Below are positions 23,301 to 38,300 of a stretch of DNA of 64,000 nt, in pieces. The stretch comes from Meandrina meandrites (taxonomy: Eukaryota; Cnidaria; Anthozoa; Scleractinia; Meandrinidae). The stretch's first letter is position 1. Every line of letters starts with the position of its first letter. The notes under the pieces are model-generated. The model was given only the letters and a program-made list of their open reading frames with translations. It was not told the origin of the DNA and made no database searches. Location: contig OY855913.1 in assembly GCA_963693305.1 (NCBI GenBank), positions 1,098,001 to 1,162,000 of the forward strand. The letters run 5' to 3'. Position numbers and translations under genes: made by a program.

Positions 23301-26300
23301 TTTGGGCTCGTCACGCAACACTCCCTCCCCCACCAAAGACTGCTTGGACCAGAACTGCATTCCTTACTTCAGTTGCTGCCAACCAAAAAGCTGTTATATT
23401 GGTTCAAATCTTGAGGTTAGATTCCTGTTGTACTTGGAATTAATTTTTTGGACATAAGGTTTCATATCAGATGTGTTTTATGTAGGTATAAATCTTTGCT
23501 TATTCGATGTCTGGTGTGTGTTAAATTCAAAAGGCAGTGAACTGCCATCTGTTTCATGTTGCCAATGTTAGGGTCACGATAAGACACAACTTTTGATTGG
23601 TTTAGTGGACAAGTTTTGGCACGACTGGCTCAGAAAAATGTGAGTGAAGCTGTGATTGGCTAAACTATGGAAAGGAATGTGGTTCTGGTTTAAGCAGCCA
23701 TTGGTGGGTGAGGGAACATTGCGTGACGAGCCCAAACAACAGCTGCAAAGGAGACTACAGTGGCTCTTTGTGAAACCTTTTTTTTATTCTGCTTATAACC
23801 CCCCCGGATATAAGCCCCTTCATTTATAAGCCCACCCAAAAACCCTTATGAAGTTGTATAAGCCCAGGGCTTATAGCCGGAATTTCATGGTATATAAAGG
23901 ACCTGTCATTATGGTGCAAATAGGGCTGGGTCAATGATTTTTATATGCAGGGAAAAAAGGGGGGGCAAATAAATCTATGTGGGTTCAATGAATAGTCAAT
24001 TAAGGGATTGGGTAAAGGCCAGAGGGTCGGCAAAATGCTTGACAAAGAAAAATCTGAACATGGCCTTCTTGTAAACAATGTTGCTTTGAACATGGCCTCC
24101 TTCCATTTGCACCATGGCCAGACCCCCTCTTAGTAATGACTGTTCCCAATGGCCGGGGTTGGAAATATTGGTGACAAGAGATCAGAGCTTCTTTATCCAG
24201 AAATTTTTGCTTTCCAGAAGAAAACACGTATAACTTGCCTTCCAAAATTCACAATTTAACCAATGGCCCATTCTAGTACATTTACTATAAATTTGTTATG
24301 GCACCTTACCTATAATCAGACTCTACTGTGATGTGAAAAATTAATACTTCGGGATTTACAGTGGCGTTGCTTTCAAGTACTTTTATTTACAACACAGCAA
24401 ATGTTCAACAAAAAAACAATTATGATCATGAAGTATTTTTTTATATCATATCGGAGTCTGCTTAAGCAAATTAAGTGCCAAAGGTTAATATTGACATTCA
24501 TGTCAATGTAGATAAAAATTGTAAATGTAAATGTTGTTTATAGTGTGCGTTCATGCACTTAGCTTTGAGATGGTAAGTTTGCAGGCATGCTACTGAAACA
24601 TAGGAAAAATAATTTTGAATGAACATAACATGGTTAAAAATCCCAACTGGCAGGAGGCAGACCAGTTGGCTATATAGAAAGCGTGACCGAGGATTTGAAC
24701 TCGGGACGACCGAGAACAAATCCAGCTAGTGACAGCGCCCTAAATCACTCAGCCACGCTGCTACAAGGTATTGGGATGTTCACCTTGGCCATGGTAGCAA
24801 AATTGAGATAGTCTGCAAAATGTATTTTATGTCAAATAACAGCTTTTATTTGTTTGATTTTGTTAGGGCCTGCTGAAAGTCCGTTACTAAAGATGAAATT
24901 TAACTTCTCTGCAGCTCTGAACAGTAGTAATAAAAAGGTTAATGGTTATAACATCACTGGGCACTGTGGCAAGTTTCTGTGGATCAGAATAGCTCTGTTA
25001 GAAAAGCTTCTTGGAAAGATTGTGGAGGATCTTCAAAATAATGCAAGGTCAGAGGATTTCAATAATTAAACTGCATACTCGATTGTAGGTACTAAATTAT
25101 TGCTACTCTAACACTGTACATGTACAAACATGTACCCTTTTGCAGGTTGCATAATTTGATAATTTCCGTTGTTCAATGGTATGAACAAGTAAAGAATTAG
25201 AAACTCAGAAGAGAAAGAGGCTTTCCTAAACATAAATAATATCATTGTGGCAATGTTGTGGACAGATGGTTTTCCATTAAAAACACTAATATTGTCACAG
25301 TTCTAAAAAATAGCAAGTCTGGGATAGGGTAGGGATTTTCTGTGTCCAGTCATTTATAGGGTTGCAATATCAGCTGAACATGGTCTGGTATATAATCATA
25401 GGGTAAGGGTTTCAGAGTCCCAGCGGCACATCCCCACCCAAAAATATACAGAGTGCCCCCCCCCCCCCCCCCACCGCCCGGATGGTAGTATAATACTAAC
25501 AATATACTAGTGGTACCTATCGGTAGAAGTGCCAACGAGTACAACAAGAGAGAAGGGTTGTGAGGATAATAAATTTATTGTAAATGTTTGACTAAAAGTA
25601 CACTTTATGATGTGGGTGTGATCAATGTACATTGCATGTATTCGTTGCGGAATGTTTATGGAATAAACTGATGCGATTTGGTGAAGGCCTAACGAAGGAG
25701 TTCTAAAATGATACTAAAGTAGTGAGAAACCTTGTGAAATCCATGTAATTTGAGGGTTGCAAGCCGTTGCAGTTCTATGCCGCTATTTTGGAAAGGTGTC
25801 AGCTGTTTTTAAGTCCAATAGACCTTAAATCAAAGTGGCTGTGAGCCACTGAAACTCGGAAAATTTATAGCCTTTGTTTACTTCATATATAGTAACACAA
25901 ATAAAGGCTGCATTTTACCCAACCCCCTACCCGCTTCACAAGACTAATTGATTACTAAATTTAATATTAAAGACTCTCTGTCGACTGCGAGTGTTTGTTA
26001 TTGTTTTGATTCTGGCGCTGAAGAAAATCGTTCGAAAATCAAAAAGATTTAGGGCATTCGCGGCCTAAAATAAAATATACCGGTAGAAACAGGTATAAAA
26101 TGTTTACTTTCGAGGTCATCCAGCTAAGAAATACTTTATTTTGAAATTATGACCTCGCGTCGTGGGGGCGCAAGCTACAATTACAATTACAAGCTCCTGT
26201 CGCCATACGCGTCATTGGTCGTCATTTGAAACAACTCCATAAAATAAATTTCCTTTTTATTTGCTTTTAGAAGCACATATACAGAGTATATAAATACAGT

Positions 26301-29300
26301 ACTTAGTGCTCTTAAAATACAAGATGTAGAACTAGAGCAATGAACATTTCGTGGCGATTTCCATACCGGGGTTTGGAATTCCTGCGGAGATTGTTTCGAT
26401 AAGCGGTCACGTACAGATTCTAAATGCTTTCAGTTCGATCTTTTTTCACTCCGAAAGATTGCCATTACTAGCGAGTAGGGGAAAAATGAAGCAAAGAACG
26501 CACTTTTCATCGAAATAAAAATTTCAAATAATCTCAATAAAGCTTACTTGGTACTGGAAGAATCTACTGGCAATGCGAAGGGAAATAATTCTGCAGCGAT
26601 TCAGTGTCACTCAGCTCAATACTGCAACAAACGTGAGCAGTTTTCACTTTGCCTGTATCCGAGGTCATCTTCTTTGTTTCTCCATTGATTCTGGGCAGAT
26701 TTTCTTGAATAAATCTTTTCGGAAGAGCCTCTCGTTACAGTCTAGGCCTTACGCAGGCGATTCTTGGCACCCGCCATGCATGGCTAAAAGCAGATCGCGT
26801 ACCGGCTGTTGTTTAGCTTCTCACACATGTGAGTTTGCGGATCACATATCGACGCCATGAATCATGCATCGTGCACGTGCTGAACAAATAAGTAGCGCGC
26901 TGATTGGCCAAAACTATGACAAATTGTGCACGTGCTGAACAGTTTCTGCTCAACAGATTGGCTAAAAACATCAGACATTGTGTCGTCACGATCTACCTTA
27001 CATTACATTACATTACATTACATTACATTACATTACTTACATTTCTACATTTTGGAGCGTTTGTGAGATTTTTTCCGCACATCCAAATCTTCTCACGGCT
27101 CTATAATCTGCCGCCTCGTCAGGCCTTCTGGTCTTCCAGAAGGCCTGACTCGTTGGCAATAAAACAGTAAACTATGGACAATCCAATTTTAGTATTTGTT
27201 TATATTTTTATTTTTTTTGTTTAGTATTGATTTTTTTAATGCTTAATATTGTGAACACATACACACTACATTTTACAATCTTGCTATTTTGAATTACACT
27301 GTGTTACATTATATATTCGTACTAATGTTAAAATAAGGGCACGTTTAGTATTTATGTCACTAATATGTTTGTATCTGATTTAAATGAATCATTTTTCTTT
27401 GATCCAACATTCTGTGCCAGATTTCACTTGTTCTGTTTTGCTTCCAATGATGGCTGTCATGGCCCCATGGCAGTCACAAAGTCTTGGAGTCACTGTGACA
27501 GCAAATATTGCAATAAGCCAATCAGAACAAGCTGCATTATACCATGGTTAATTAACTTACATTTAACCAGATGTGCATGTTATTAGAAAGCTTTTAACAA
27601 ACACTAAACCACTGATTGTAAATTGCTCACTGCTCAACCACATTGGAACTTAAGAACTAATCAGAAGTCAACAGTGAATAAGGTATATATATTGGGCCTA
27701 ATCAATGTATGCTTTTGTATAGCAGTTTGTCGAGTGTTTGACCATGTAATTTATGTATGTTGCAGCCAATTCTATGAGCCTGAAGCTCTTTTAAGTGACC
27801 CAGCTGATGGCAGAATATTTATTGAACTTTTAGGTAAGTGAATATATATATTACAAGCTAACTTGTTGCAAGCGTGCATATAACAGATCATTGTACACAG
27901 TTGTGTAGTATATTTGTGTTGGCTGCTGAATGTCACCAAGTCTTTGTTAACACACAGTAACCAGGTACCTTTAATTTGCTGAAATAATTTGAAAGAGAAA
28001 ATCTTTCATTTCAGTCTGTAAAACATGGAAAACTTAATAGTTGAATGTTTCACGATCAGTGTACACGTTAGTACAATGTATGCATGAAACAATGTTAAAT
28101 AAAATTAAGCCTGCAATATGAACAGAAAGTATCAATTTATGTTTGGAGAGTGAGATTAAACAGCCTTTAATGCCAATATCAGTTTCGCATACCTAATATT
28201 ATAGATTATCTTAGTTTGTTATTTTAATTTGTATTTGCTTTAACAAAAAATTTATAACACATACATGGAAAATATAGATAAGATGATTTTTTTTCACTTG
28301 TTTAATTCAACTAACAGCTTGTGCCAGGCCTCTTGTCTGTCATTTACATAGTTAGCATATTGAAGGTAGACGAATAATTTAACCATTACGATATATTTTT
28401 TGTCAGTTGACAGATGGGCCTAAATTTGGGAGGGAAGGAGGTGGGGTTTTGTCTGTGGATTAACTGCTGTTTTGCACAGCTAGCATGAAGTACATGTGTG
28501 TTGGGCTTTGCAAGCTCCATAAGCCAATTTTCAGCAAAGGAATCATTCTACTGGAAGAATTCACTATTTGGAACATAAATTAAGACAAAATTTGCCAAAG
28601 ACAGAAATACCTGTTTTTGCACCAGTAGTGAAATATTTATTGCATTTTTTAATGCCAGAAAAGGATGTACAATATTGGCTATTTTCATAACCTCATGGAG
28701 ATTAATTTTATAAAATAATGAGAATCATGTTTTCTATGTGATGTATCCATCTGGAGTGTTATTAATAATCATTTTTTGCCATTGAACAACTGTTTTTTAA
28801 ATGTACAGGCCTATATAATTATTTTTTTTAATGTTTGTGGTAAAATTGACAGCAGAAATAAGATACATTATCCATATTCAAGTTTTGGATTTGAAATATA
28901 TTTTTTGACAACATGCAGACAAAACAAATTGTAGAATTATTCTGCTGAGTGATCCTAGCTGTGATAATCACTTGCTTGTTAAAAAAAGATCATCAAAATT
29001 TATCTCAGGTAATTGAACAACTTGTGTGCTACATGTAACATTAAATATTTAATTTTAGAGTCCTGGCATTAAATATTATTTTGAGAGTGAAGTTATTTTT
29101 ATTTAGGATAAAACCAATGCCATGTGCTGCTTGTTACTTTTATTATGTGGTTAACCAAACAACCTGTGTGATATGTTGTGTTTCTTTTTCTATAGATGGC
29201 CCATGCGCCTTGGATTTCTCAAAGATGAAGACACCCGATAGCTACTGGTCTGATCCAACGGCAGACGAGCTTGTTCAAAGACACAGAATACACAGTGGGT

Positions 29301-32300
29301 TATTTCAACAGACACCTGCCAGCACAACATCTCAACGGCCACAGCTTGGAGCTACAAAATCTTCCCATGATGAAAATTTAGCTGTGGCACCATTGTTGGC
29401 AAGGGAGCACATCGAGTCACTTCACCAGAACTCACATGCTGCCCTCCTGTACGGCAAAAACAATGTGTACCTTGAACCAGTAAGTAAAATAATTTATGCA
29501 CTTTGTAACATTTTATGCAGATTGTATTGTTTCTGACAGGTCTCCAAATTTAGCTGGAACAGGTGGATGGATCAAACCATTTTAAATGGGCAGGGATCTT
29601 GATAAGAATTTGAATACAAGGATAGTAGTTTAGCTTGTATAGTTTCAGCTGGTAATGGAGAATCTGGTTTTCAGCAACTAAGAGGATCTTAGACTGGCCC
29701 TTTTTTAGCTAGCCAGTTGAATTTTGTGAATACACAGTAACAAAAAAAACTGGTTACTGGCTCATCAAGAATGCTTAACTTGGTCATATCACAAGGAAAA
29801 TTAACTGAATTGTGTTACAAGGGCTTTTATACTGTAACTAAGCTAGGACAGTAATGTTTACAGTAGATATTTTTTCTTTATGCAAGTGCTCTGTAGTGGA
29901 AATTCGATTGATAAGCTTTGCCTGAAAAATTTAGGGATTATGAATAATTTATCAGTCTACATATTAAAAAGTGGAAACATTCATTATTATGGCTACTTTC
30001 ATTTGGCTAGAAGAAAGTGCAGTCAGTAATTTTCTTTATTTCATGAAAATTATTCTGACAACCCTGTTAATAAAAGCATAGCTTGGTGTCCAGTTGGTAT
30101 TGAGGGTATAGGTTTGCCAGGATGCAGGGCTTAAAATCAAGGTGGGATGTGGAATCTGACAAATTTTAGGGGCAGGATATGAGATGAAATTCTCTAGGTG
30201 GGAACGGGATGCGTTCCTTTTTGTAGGCGGTTGTGGGATATTTTGAAATTGATGGTGGGATTCGGGATCAAAGATGGCAAGTAAAGGGACCTTAACCCCT
30301 TGACTGCTGACCCCACTGTATTGCTCAGTGCCAAGGCTAAGTGCATTGTTCATGAGGCAATACAGTAGATCAGAATAAAAACATAAATATCTCTTAAATA
30401 ATTGTATAAAACATAATGACAAGGAGACATTTTTTTGGAACTGTATAATTTGAAATATTTACTAATAGCTAATTTCAACATGGTTACCTTCATATTCGAT
30501 GCTAAAAACAGAATTTTGAACATTATACAGCCTTCCACGATTGCTCCATCTTCCTCACATATTTTTCCATAATGCTTTCAGTAGTGTATTATTTTTCTGC
30601 TCCCCAAATTCTCCACTTTATATCCTTTTCACTTTCTGCATTTAAACTTCTCATCTTTGCCGTGATATTACATGCCTAATAAAAAATTTCCTCAACCACG
30701 AGGGAGAAAACAAGATGGCGGACAGATCACGACCAAAAATTCAGAAAAACGGAGAGGCAGGGTTTTGGAGACTGATAACTAGTGGTTACCAGGTTCCCAA
30801 AAGTTTTTCTGGGTCACAAGTGCATTTAGTGTGCTGGGGTTTCAACTGTGGCCTTTATTTTATTGACGTACTCAGTATGTCATATAGGCACATGAAGTAC
30901 AGAAATCATGACATACTGAGTATGTCACTGTGGCAGTGAAGGGGTTAATTAACACAATCCTTGTTAATAGATGAAGGTTGTTCTGGTGACGATCTTGTTT
31001 CCACTCAAATAAATAGTTTTTTTGTACGTATGTCACTATGCAAAATGTGATTGGATGTGGCAAGTAGCAGTTATTTGACCCACCTTTTTTGTACCATATC
31101 GCTAGGTAGTGCTATTACTTGTCTGCCATTTCTGGTGGTCAAGGAACAATAATCCCTTATTTTCCACAGTAAAAAGAGTCTGAATGGAAGAGTTACCAAT
31201 GAATTGGGATGTCAGCCAAAACACACTTGTTTTGTAAGCAGACAGGATTGGGATAAAGATTCTTAGTGAGGCAGGATGATGGGAAAAGGCCAAAAAGGGT
31301 GTCAATCCTATTTTGGACCCTTGGTTTTGGTGACCAGTCCCGTCAATGAAGTTCTTCTGTATATCTAGCTGTATGTATTGTTCAATTTTTTTATTATTTC
31401 ATTTTCCTCTTCCATAGCATGATGAACACCCCATTGCAGGTTACCTGTCACTTCACAAAAGCAACGAGAGCATGCTCCTTAAATGGACGCCAAACAAGTT
31501 GATGAGTGGGTCATGCGAGAGAGAAAAGAGCCAGTTTTGGGATTATGCTCTGACAGTTAACCTACATGATGTTGTCTATATTCACTGTCATCAGCATGGT
31601 AAGACAATATTGATGATTACATTTTGATGGACTATAACCTTACCCAATTATTTACACATAACCAAAAAATGGTAAACTGGCAGTGCTTGAGCATGGAATC
31701 AACACTTTGAGATAATTTCTGAAGGCTTGATTCTATATAGAAGTAGCTGTTTCAAGACATTTGCTTATATGTGGCTTAAAGGAATTAGGCTAAGTAAGAC
31801 TCGAGCCAGGGCTGGTCGGCAGCTCTCTGCGGCAGTCATCAAATCAGCTCACTAAACTGGGGTTCACAGGGGTATCAGATGTTTCACATTGTAGCTGCGT
31901 GCAGACATGTAGTTTGCTGCTTGGCTTTGTACTTTATTTTGCTCCCACCCCTCCGTCCCCCTTTTTTGAGGGTTTTAGCTTATAATAATTGTTGGCATAT
32001 TTGTTGTTAATTTCAGGTGTTTATGGAGTGGTTATTCTGATTGGACAAGATGGAGTCCAGCGTCCACCAATCCGCTTCCCAACAACAGGGTCTTTATTGT
32101 CATTCTTAAACTGTCTTGAGAATGGCCTCCATCCCCATGGTGAACTTGATCCTCCTCTGTTTAACCCACGTTCCAAAGGCCTTGCCCTGCCGCGCCTCAA
32201 GAGACCAGCTTCAGGGGATAACTTACCACTCATGCCATTCTCAAAAGGGGACAATGCAAATCAAGACTATGTGTTTAGATTAGTTTCTGGAACAAAGCCG

Positions 32301-35300
32301 GAAGATGTGGGTATGTATTTTCTAATTAGTGTATTGTTTGTTGATGATTGTAAGGTCATTCCCCAGTTTTGCATTGCACATCCTTAAGCTTACTGTGCAC
32401 AATTTCATGTGTGATTATTGCGCACACATTACAAAATGGCAGCTTTTTAGTTATGGCTTGACAATGCCAGAAAGGTAAATCGCCATTTTCTCGAAAACGG
32501 GTATGGTGGCCTATCATTTTTTTCTGTTGTTTTGAATAGAATAATAAATCTCTTTCTGTAAAACAAATATGAACCAATTCTTAGTGTAGAATAAGAAACA
32601 ATCTTCGGAACCTGAATTAAGCAAGCAATCACAAATATAATCGTGGTGATATTATAAGGATTTACTGGGTATAAACAAGGTGCTATTGCTCCGAAATGAG
32701 CACGGGGACCCCCATTTTTATTTCAAAATTTAAGTTCCTATAAGAAAAGTGGTCAATAGGCAAAGTTTGACAGAAATCTCAGCGAAGGATCTATTTCAGT
32801 GGAATGACCTTAAAGGAGCCAAGTCAGCCACATAGGCCTTTGTTTTTGTTGACATACAGGATTTTCAGTATTATAAATGATTTCTAATGGGGCATGTGTA
32901 AACGGAAGAGATCACCAAGAGACTGCTAAAGGTAATTGAACAAACTTCCAGTAACATGACTTATAAGATTTTGCTTCACTATACAATTCTCAAAAATTTG
33001 ATGGTATCAAAAATGGCAGAGGCTGACTATGGACCTTTAAGGACATCTGTTTTTAGATGTGAAGTACAGGTACATTTGCATAGAAAGGTTTTTCATGACC
33101 ATTTGCTACAATAGGTCATGAAGGTAGCATATGATTATACATTAGTATGTTTTCTGACGAGTTTCTCACCTGTCTTGTGGTTGGTATTTGTGCTATTGTA
33201 TATCTGTAATGTTGATTTTTATCTTTTGTTATTATAGTTTCCAAGGAAATGGATCGGTGGTCTTCTCAAAAATCTTTCAAGAGACAGGGTGGGTTGCCAT
33301 GGAGACGGCAGGACCTAAGTTCACGCATTCAATCCAGCTTCAAGCGGAATCAAAAACAATCTTCACCCCACACAATGTGAGTTATGAAACAGTTCACTGT
33401 TAATAACAGAGTCTGATCCAGATGCCGCTTCTTGGCAGCAACTGCTTAGAGGCCACACAACCCATCTTGAGGTTGTCAAGCTTTCTTAAGCTTAGTTCCT
33501 ACTCGGTCATTGTGTTTTGGCCAATTAAATTCTAGGTCCAGTACTTTCGGGACGGTTTATTTTATGGTGGCGTCCAGCTTTGAAGAAAAGCTGGCAAGTA
33601 GTTTTGAGCTTTTAGGGCGGCCGTTCCCACTAGAACATAAGAAGCTTATGTTCATGTTTATGATTATGCTTACACTTATGATCCTTATGTCGCTAGTGGG
33701 AACTAAGCTTTAACAGTTATTCTACTTGCCGTGCGATCTCTTTCTTTGTAATCTCGTAACTGTATGATGACATAGGTACCAGAAGCTATCAACTTGAGAT
33801 TTGTTTCATGGTGGACATTCTTTGCACCTGACATTGAAACTGCTGGTTGTGATCATGCTTACAAATTGCAAAGAGAACCTGCAATGACTTTGAAACAGTT
33901 ATCAAGATTCTCATGGGAAGGCAAAAATAATGGCATCTTATTTATTGTAGTCGCGTACTGAAAACGAGAGTGATTGTGGAGGGGGGAGTCGGGAGGATGG
34001 GGAAGGTAGTGACTGCAGAATGACAGAGATTCTTCCTTTTCAAATATCAGCGTACCGCCAGTAATGAAGTAGTTCATGAGTGGTAAAAATAACTTGTATC
34101 TACCGGAAGGGGAAAACCCAGATGCAGTACTGCTGTACTACTGTGTTGGTTTACATGTATACCTACGTTGTTTGGCTTTTCAGGGAATGCCTCAGCACCG
34201 CGTGTGAAACCATGAGAAGACAAATTACTCTACGAGCCTTTAATGGATGTACGTAAACAATATGATTTAGCATTATGAAAATCGTTAGTTACAGTCTGTT
34301 GGTTTCTTCTTCTTTCCGGTCCGAAATTGATGGAGCCCTTTGTCAGGATTTCAACTGTTTCGTTTTCTCAGAAAATAATCTTCAGAAATTTTTGGAGCTG
34401 TGCAAAAGCTTCGCTCAGTTATAGCTACAGAAACCTTGATAAAGAAAAGAAGGGGTCTCTTGCACCAGAACTTTTTTCGTTGGGCTCCAGTTGGAGCAAA
34501 GGGCGTCAAAGGGCTCCATGTAACTTACATTGTATGTATTCCCTGAGTGGAGAGAGCCTGTCGGTGGATTGGTCTGAAATGATCAAAACGTCAATAGTAT
34601 CTTATGGGCTTGTGCGTTTACACTTTTTCATTAGGGCTGTCCTATATACGTCACCTTAAAACAGTGAGAACGCACTTGTTATGGCTGGTTCATCATAACA
34701 AAATCACTTCAGAAGAGAATGGAGTCGATTACACACAGGGCCTGACAGAACAAGTGTGGCGAAACCTGTACCACAAAGGACAGGTAGGTGAAACCCAGCA
34801 ACATGTTGTTAGCTTACCCTCATAGCTACTGACAGTTAAGAATTGTTTCTTATTTTATGCGCTATATATTTAACAATTATCCTGCGAAATCGCGCGGAAT
34901 ATTGCCTGATACTTGGCCGACAAAGCAGAAGATTGAGCAGGATAATTGTTTTATTATTCAACAAATTGTCAACAAAAAGTATTTTACAACTAAGAAATAC
35001 TGTGGTTGCGCAGCGCTTTGCGATACTTCGATAACAGGACGTCCAGACCATATATGGGCATCGCGCGAACTTGTTGAATAATAAAGTCTAATAGCTGTAT
35101 GTGTGTCTTTTATTATCAACTCACTGCAAACTGACTGGTTTCCAGATCACAGATGAAGATACCGTAAAGAAGTATGTCTACTTTGGTGGAATAGAACACT
35201 CCATAAGAAAAGAGGTAAGATTTACCAACACTGCACACTTGTGGCGGATCATTGCTCAGTGATTATATGCGCAAGAAATGGTAAATGTACATCTCGTTCT

Positions 35301-38300
35301 TAGGTGTGGCCGTATCTACTCGGACACTACAAGTTTGGGAGTGCACCACGAGATCGACAAGCCACAGACAAAGGTGCTAACGAAGAGTTTCGCTCCATCA
35401 TGGAGGAGTGGAAAGATGTGGAGAGCGTCATCCGCCAACAGGAGAAGGAACATGAAATGGATGGTATATCAATGGACAGCACGGGCAGCAGAGATGAGGT
35501 TTATGAACAGTTGGAAATGATCAGCAACGGGCTGGAAAAATCCGAAAATTTCAATCGTCCGAGAGTCAGTATTGAGGAGCCTGAGATCGAAGGACTTGAT
35601 GAAGATGGCAAGGCCAGACTAATGAACGGACAGCTTATTATTCCCAGCAGAAATGGTGACGACGCCGAAAGTGGATGTTGTAGCGATTGCGGGGAAGAAA
35701 ACGGCAAGTGGATTTCGATGGCAAGGACTTGCCAACGATGTAGTAAGAGATTTAATTCTTCTGTGGAACTGAACGGAAATGGGGCAGGTTACGTACCAAA
35801 TGGACACGATTCCAGATACAGCGAGGGGACTGGAGAACAGGAATCACAACGGACACGTCATGAAGGAGAGGACACAGAGGTACCAGTCCTTTGCAAACAG
35901 TGCAGCCAGGGTAGCACTGGGTCTAGGACCTCATGTCAATACTCGGTGAGTGCCAATATGAAGCAAGATCGGATTGTAGATCCCATGTTCCAGTGACACC
36001 TCATTTTACGCCTCTTATCGTGTTTGACTGAATAACGGAGAGTTCGGCGACTCTATTGTCCACTTGGGATTACACTTGAAATGTCAGCTGCTTTAAGACT
36101 TTAACCTTAAATTGTGGCAGCTTCTCTTATTAATTTTACAAAGCACTGTATTGTTACTTTCCCCCCGAGCCAAGCTCAACAGGTTTCCCGGCCTAGAAAG
36201 TTACCACACCCAGAGGTTTATATTCCTTGTTCTAGTGATAAAAAGTGATGATGCTCCTTCTGTGAGTTTTTGTTTCTTTACCTTGTGATGGGTTTGTGTT
36301 TTTTTTTTCGTAGACTGAACTCCTTGACGACTTCGGCTTAAATCTCCATCGAATCGAGAAGGATGTGCTCAGATGTGACCGGAACTATCCTTACTTTACA
36401 CACGAAAATCTCAATAAATTACGAAACGTCATTAGCAGGTAAAGCTGCGCTTCAGAGTAGACCAATTACGACACATTTAACTTTCTACTTTGCTATAACT
36501 AAGGTCTGTTTGGCTCCACCCTTTTTGTAATTCTTTTTATATAGTCCATTTCCTCGTCACTTTTAGTATCGTGCATTAGTAGTTGTACTGTACGCGTAAT
36601 TGTAATTTTTTGTTTGCTGGTAATAAAAAAAGGCTTAGGAGAATAAAACAAGAGAAATCACATGGAGGCTAGTGATGTATAAATAACTTTTGCAGTGTTC
36701 TCCTAAGCCATTAGCCAAAGTACAATTTTGATCGTCTTTCCAAATGTGTCTATTTATGGCATTAGAAAAAATGATGGCCTCTGTAACTTTCATGTAGTTT
36801 AATTATTCTTTGTTTATTCTCACAGTTACGTGTGGAAGACCTTGGATGTTGGTTATGTTCAGGGGATGTGTGACCTCGTGGCACCTCTGCTTGTTATCTT
36901 TGATAACGGTAAGTTGTTTCAGTGAAAATGGATTCTATTAAGTAAGAGCAAATATATAATTCAAACGAGATCCTTTTACATTGCTAGTTATCAACTTACC
37001 GGCTGTAACAAATGCCACCTTTGGCAACCCTTTGCGTAAACATTTAAACAGTTTCTATTTGCTAGTTTACTCTCAAAGATGAGACCTGGAGCCCGTTTCT
37101 CGAAGGTCCCGAAAAGTTTTCGCACCCGGAAAGCCATTGGCCACAAAAAAAATCTCAAACCGTATGATTACAGAGCAGTTTAAGTCCATGATATTTTAAA
37201 TATGAACAGAGGTTTCCTTCATACAAAGTTTCAGGCTTGTACACTTCTCTGTTTTCAAGATACAGATGACTAAAAATGGCTTTGCGGGCCCGAAAAGTTT
37301 CCGGGGTTTTCGAGAAACGGGCCCCTGATCGGAAAGGACACTTATTCCTCAGCTTTAGAAACGAGGACATATTCTGTTTACGCATTATTCGTTCTACCCA
37401 TTTCATTCACTCGAATGCTGTTTCCACTTCCTTTACAGAGGCGATAACCTACAGCTGTTTTGTGGATCTCATGCAAAGAATGAACAACAACTTCCCGCAC
37501 GGCGGAGCAATGGACACGCATTTTGCAAATATGAGATCACTGATTCAAGTACGTGTTATTATTGTTATTGGTTTTAGTACTTATTGTATAATGACTCATA
37601 GAGGAGTACAATTCAGGTATTATACTTTAAAGTACCTGAAGCCGCTAACATTCTGTGGTAAAATATGACATATCTAAAGCATCGTATCCACTAACTATTT
37701 CTAAAGGTTGTTCTCTTTTTCTTTCAACCTTTATAGATTCTTGACCCGGAAATGTTTGAACATCTTCAGCAGAATGGCGACCTAACACATTTCTATTTCT
37801 GCTACAGATGGTTTCTGCTCGACTTTAAAAGAGGTGTGTGGTGATTGGCTGCGAGTCGCTTAATGTGCTGTTAATTTTCTATGATTTCATGGTTGCCACG
37901 CAGCAGTATCTCATTTTACTTGTAGTAAACAGAACACGTGTGCACAAACAAACAAACAAACAAATGAATAAACAAAAAGAAAGCAAGCAAGTAAGGGAAC
38001 TATTGTTATTACAAGTTACAGAAGCTTTGTTAATTTACGTTTCTTCCCTGTGTTGTAGTTGTTCGTAATACCTTGTTCTTTGCATGCTTGTCTCTGCAGA
38101 ACTTCTTTATGATGACGTGTTTGTGGTGTGGGAATCAATCTGGGCAGCGAGGCACTGTACCTCCGAACACTTTGTTCTGTTTATCGCTCTCGCGCTGCTT
38201 CAGTTCTACAGGTGAATGTGCGACCATGAGTTGTCATTATCCATTTTGTGTACGTCATTGATGTTTACATTTGGGGGCGGGATGTCTAACCTGGAGACTT

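Noticed and set aside
24680..24764. Functional tRNA gene
   Set aside because: The tRNA-like head lacks a proper acceptor stem partner and runs straight into a SINE body.
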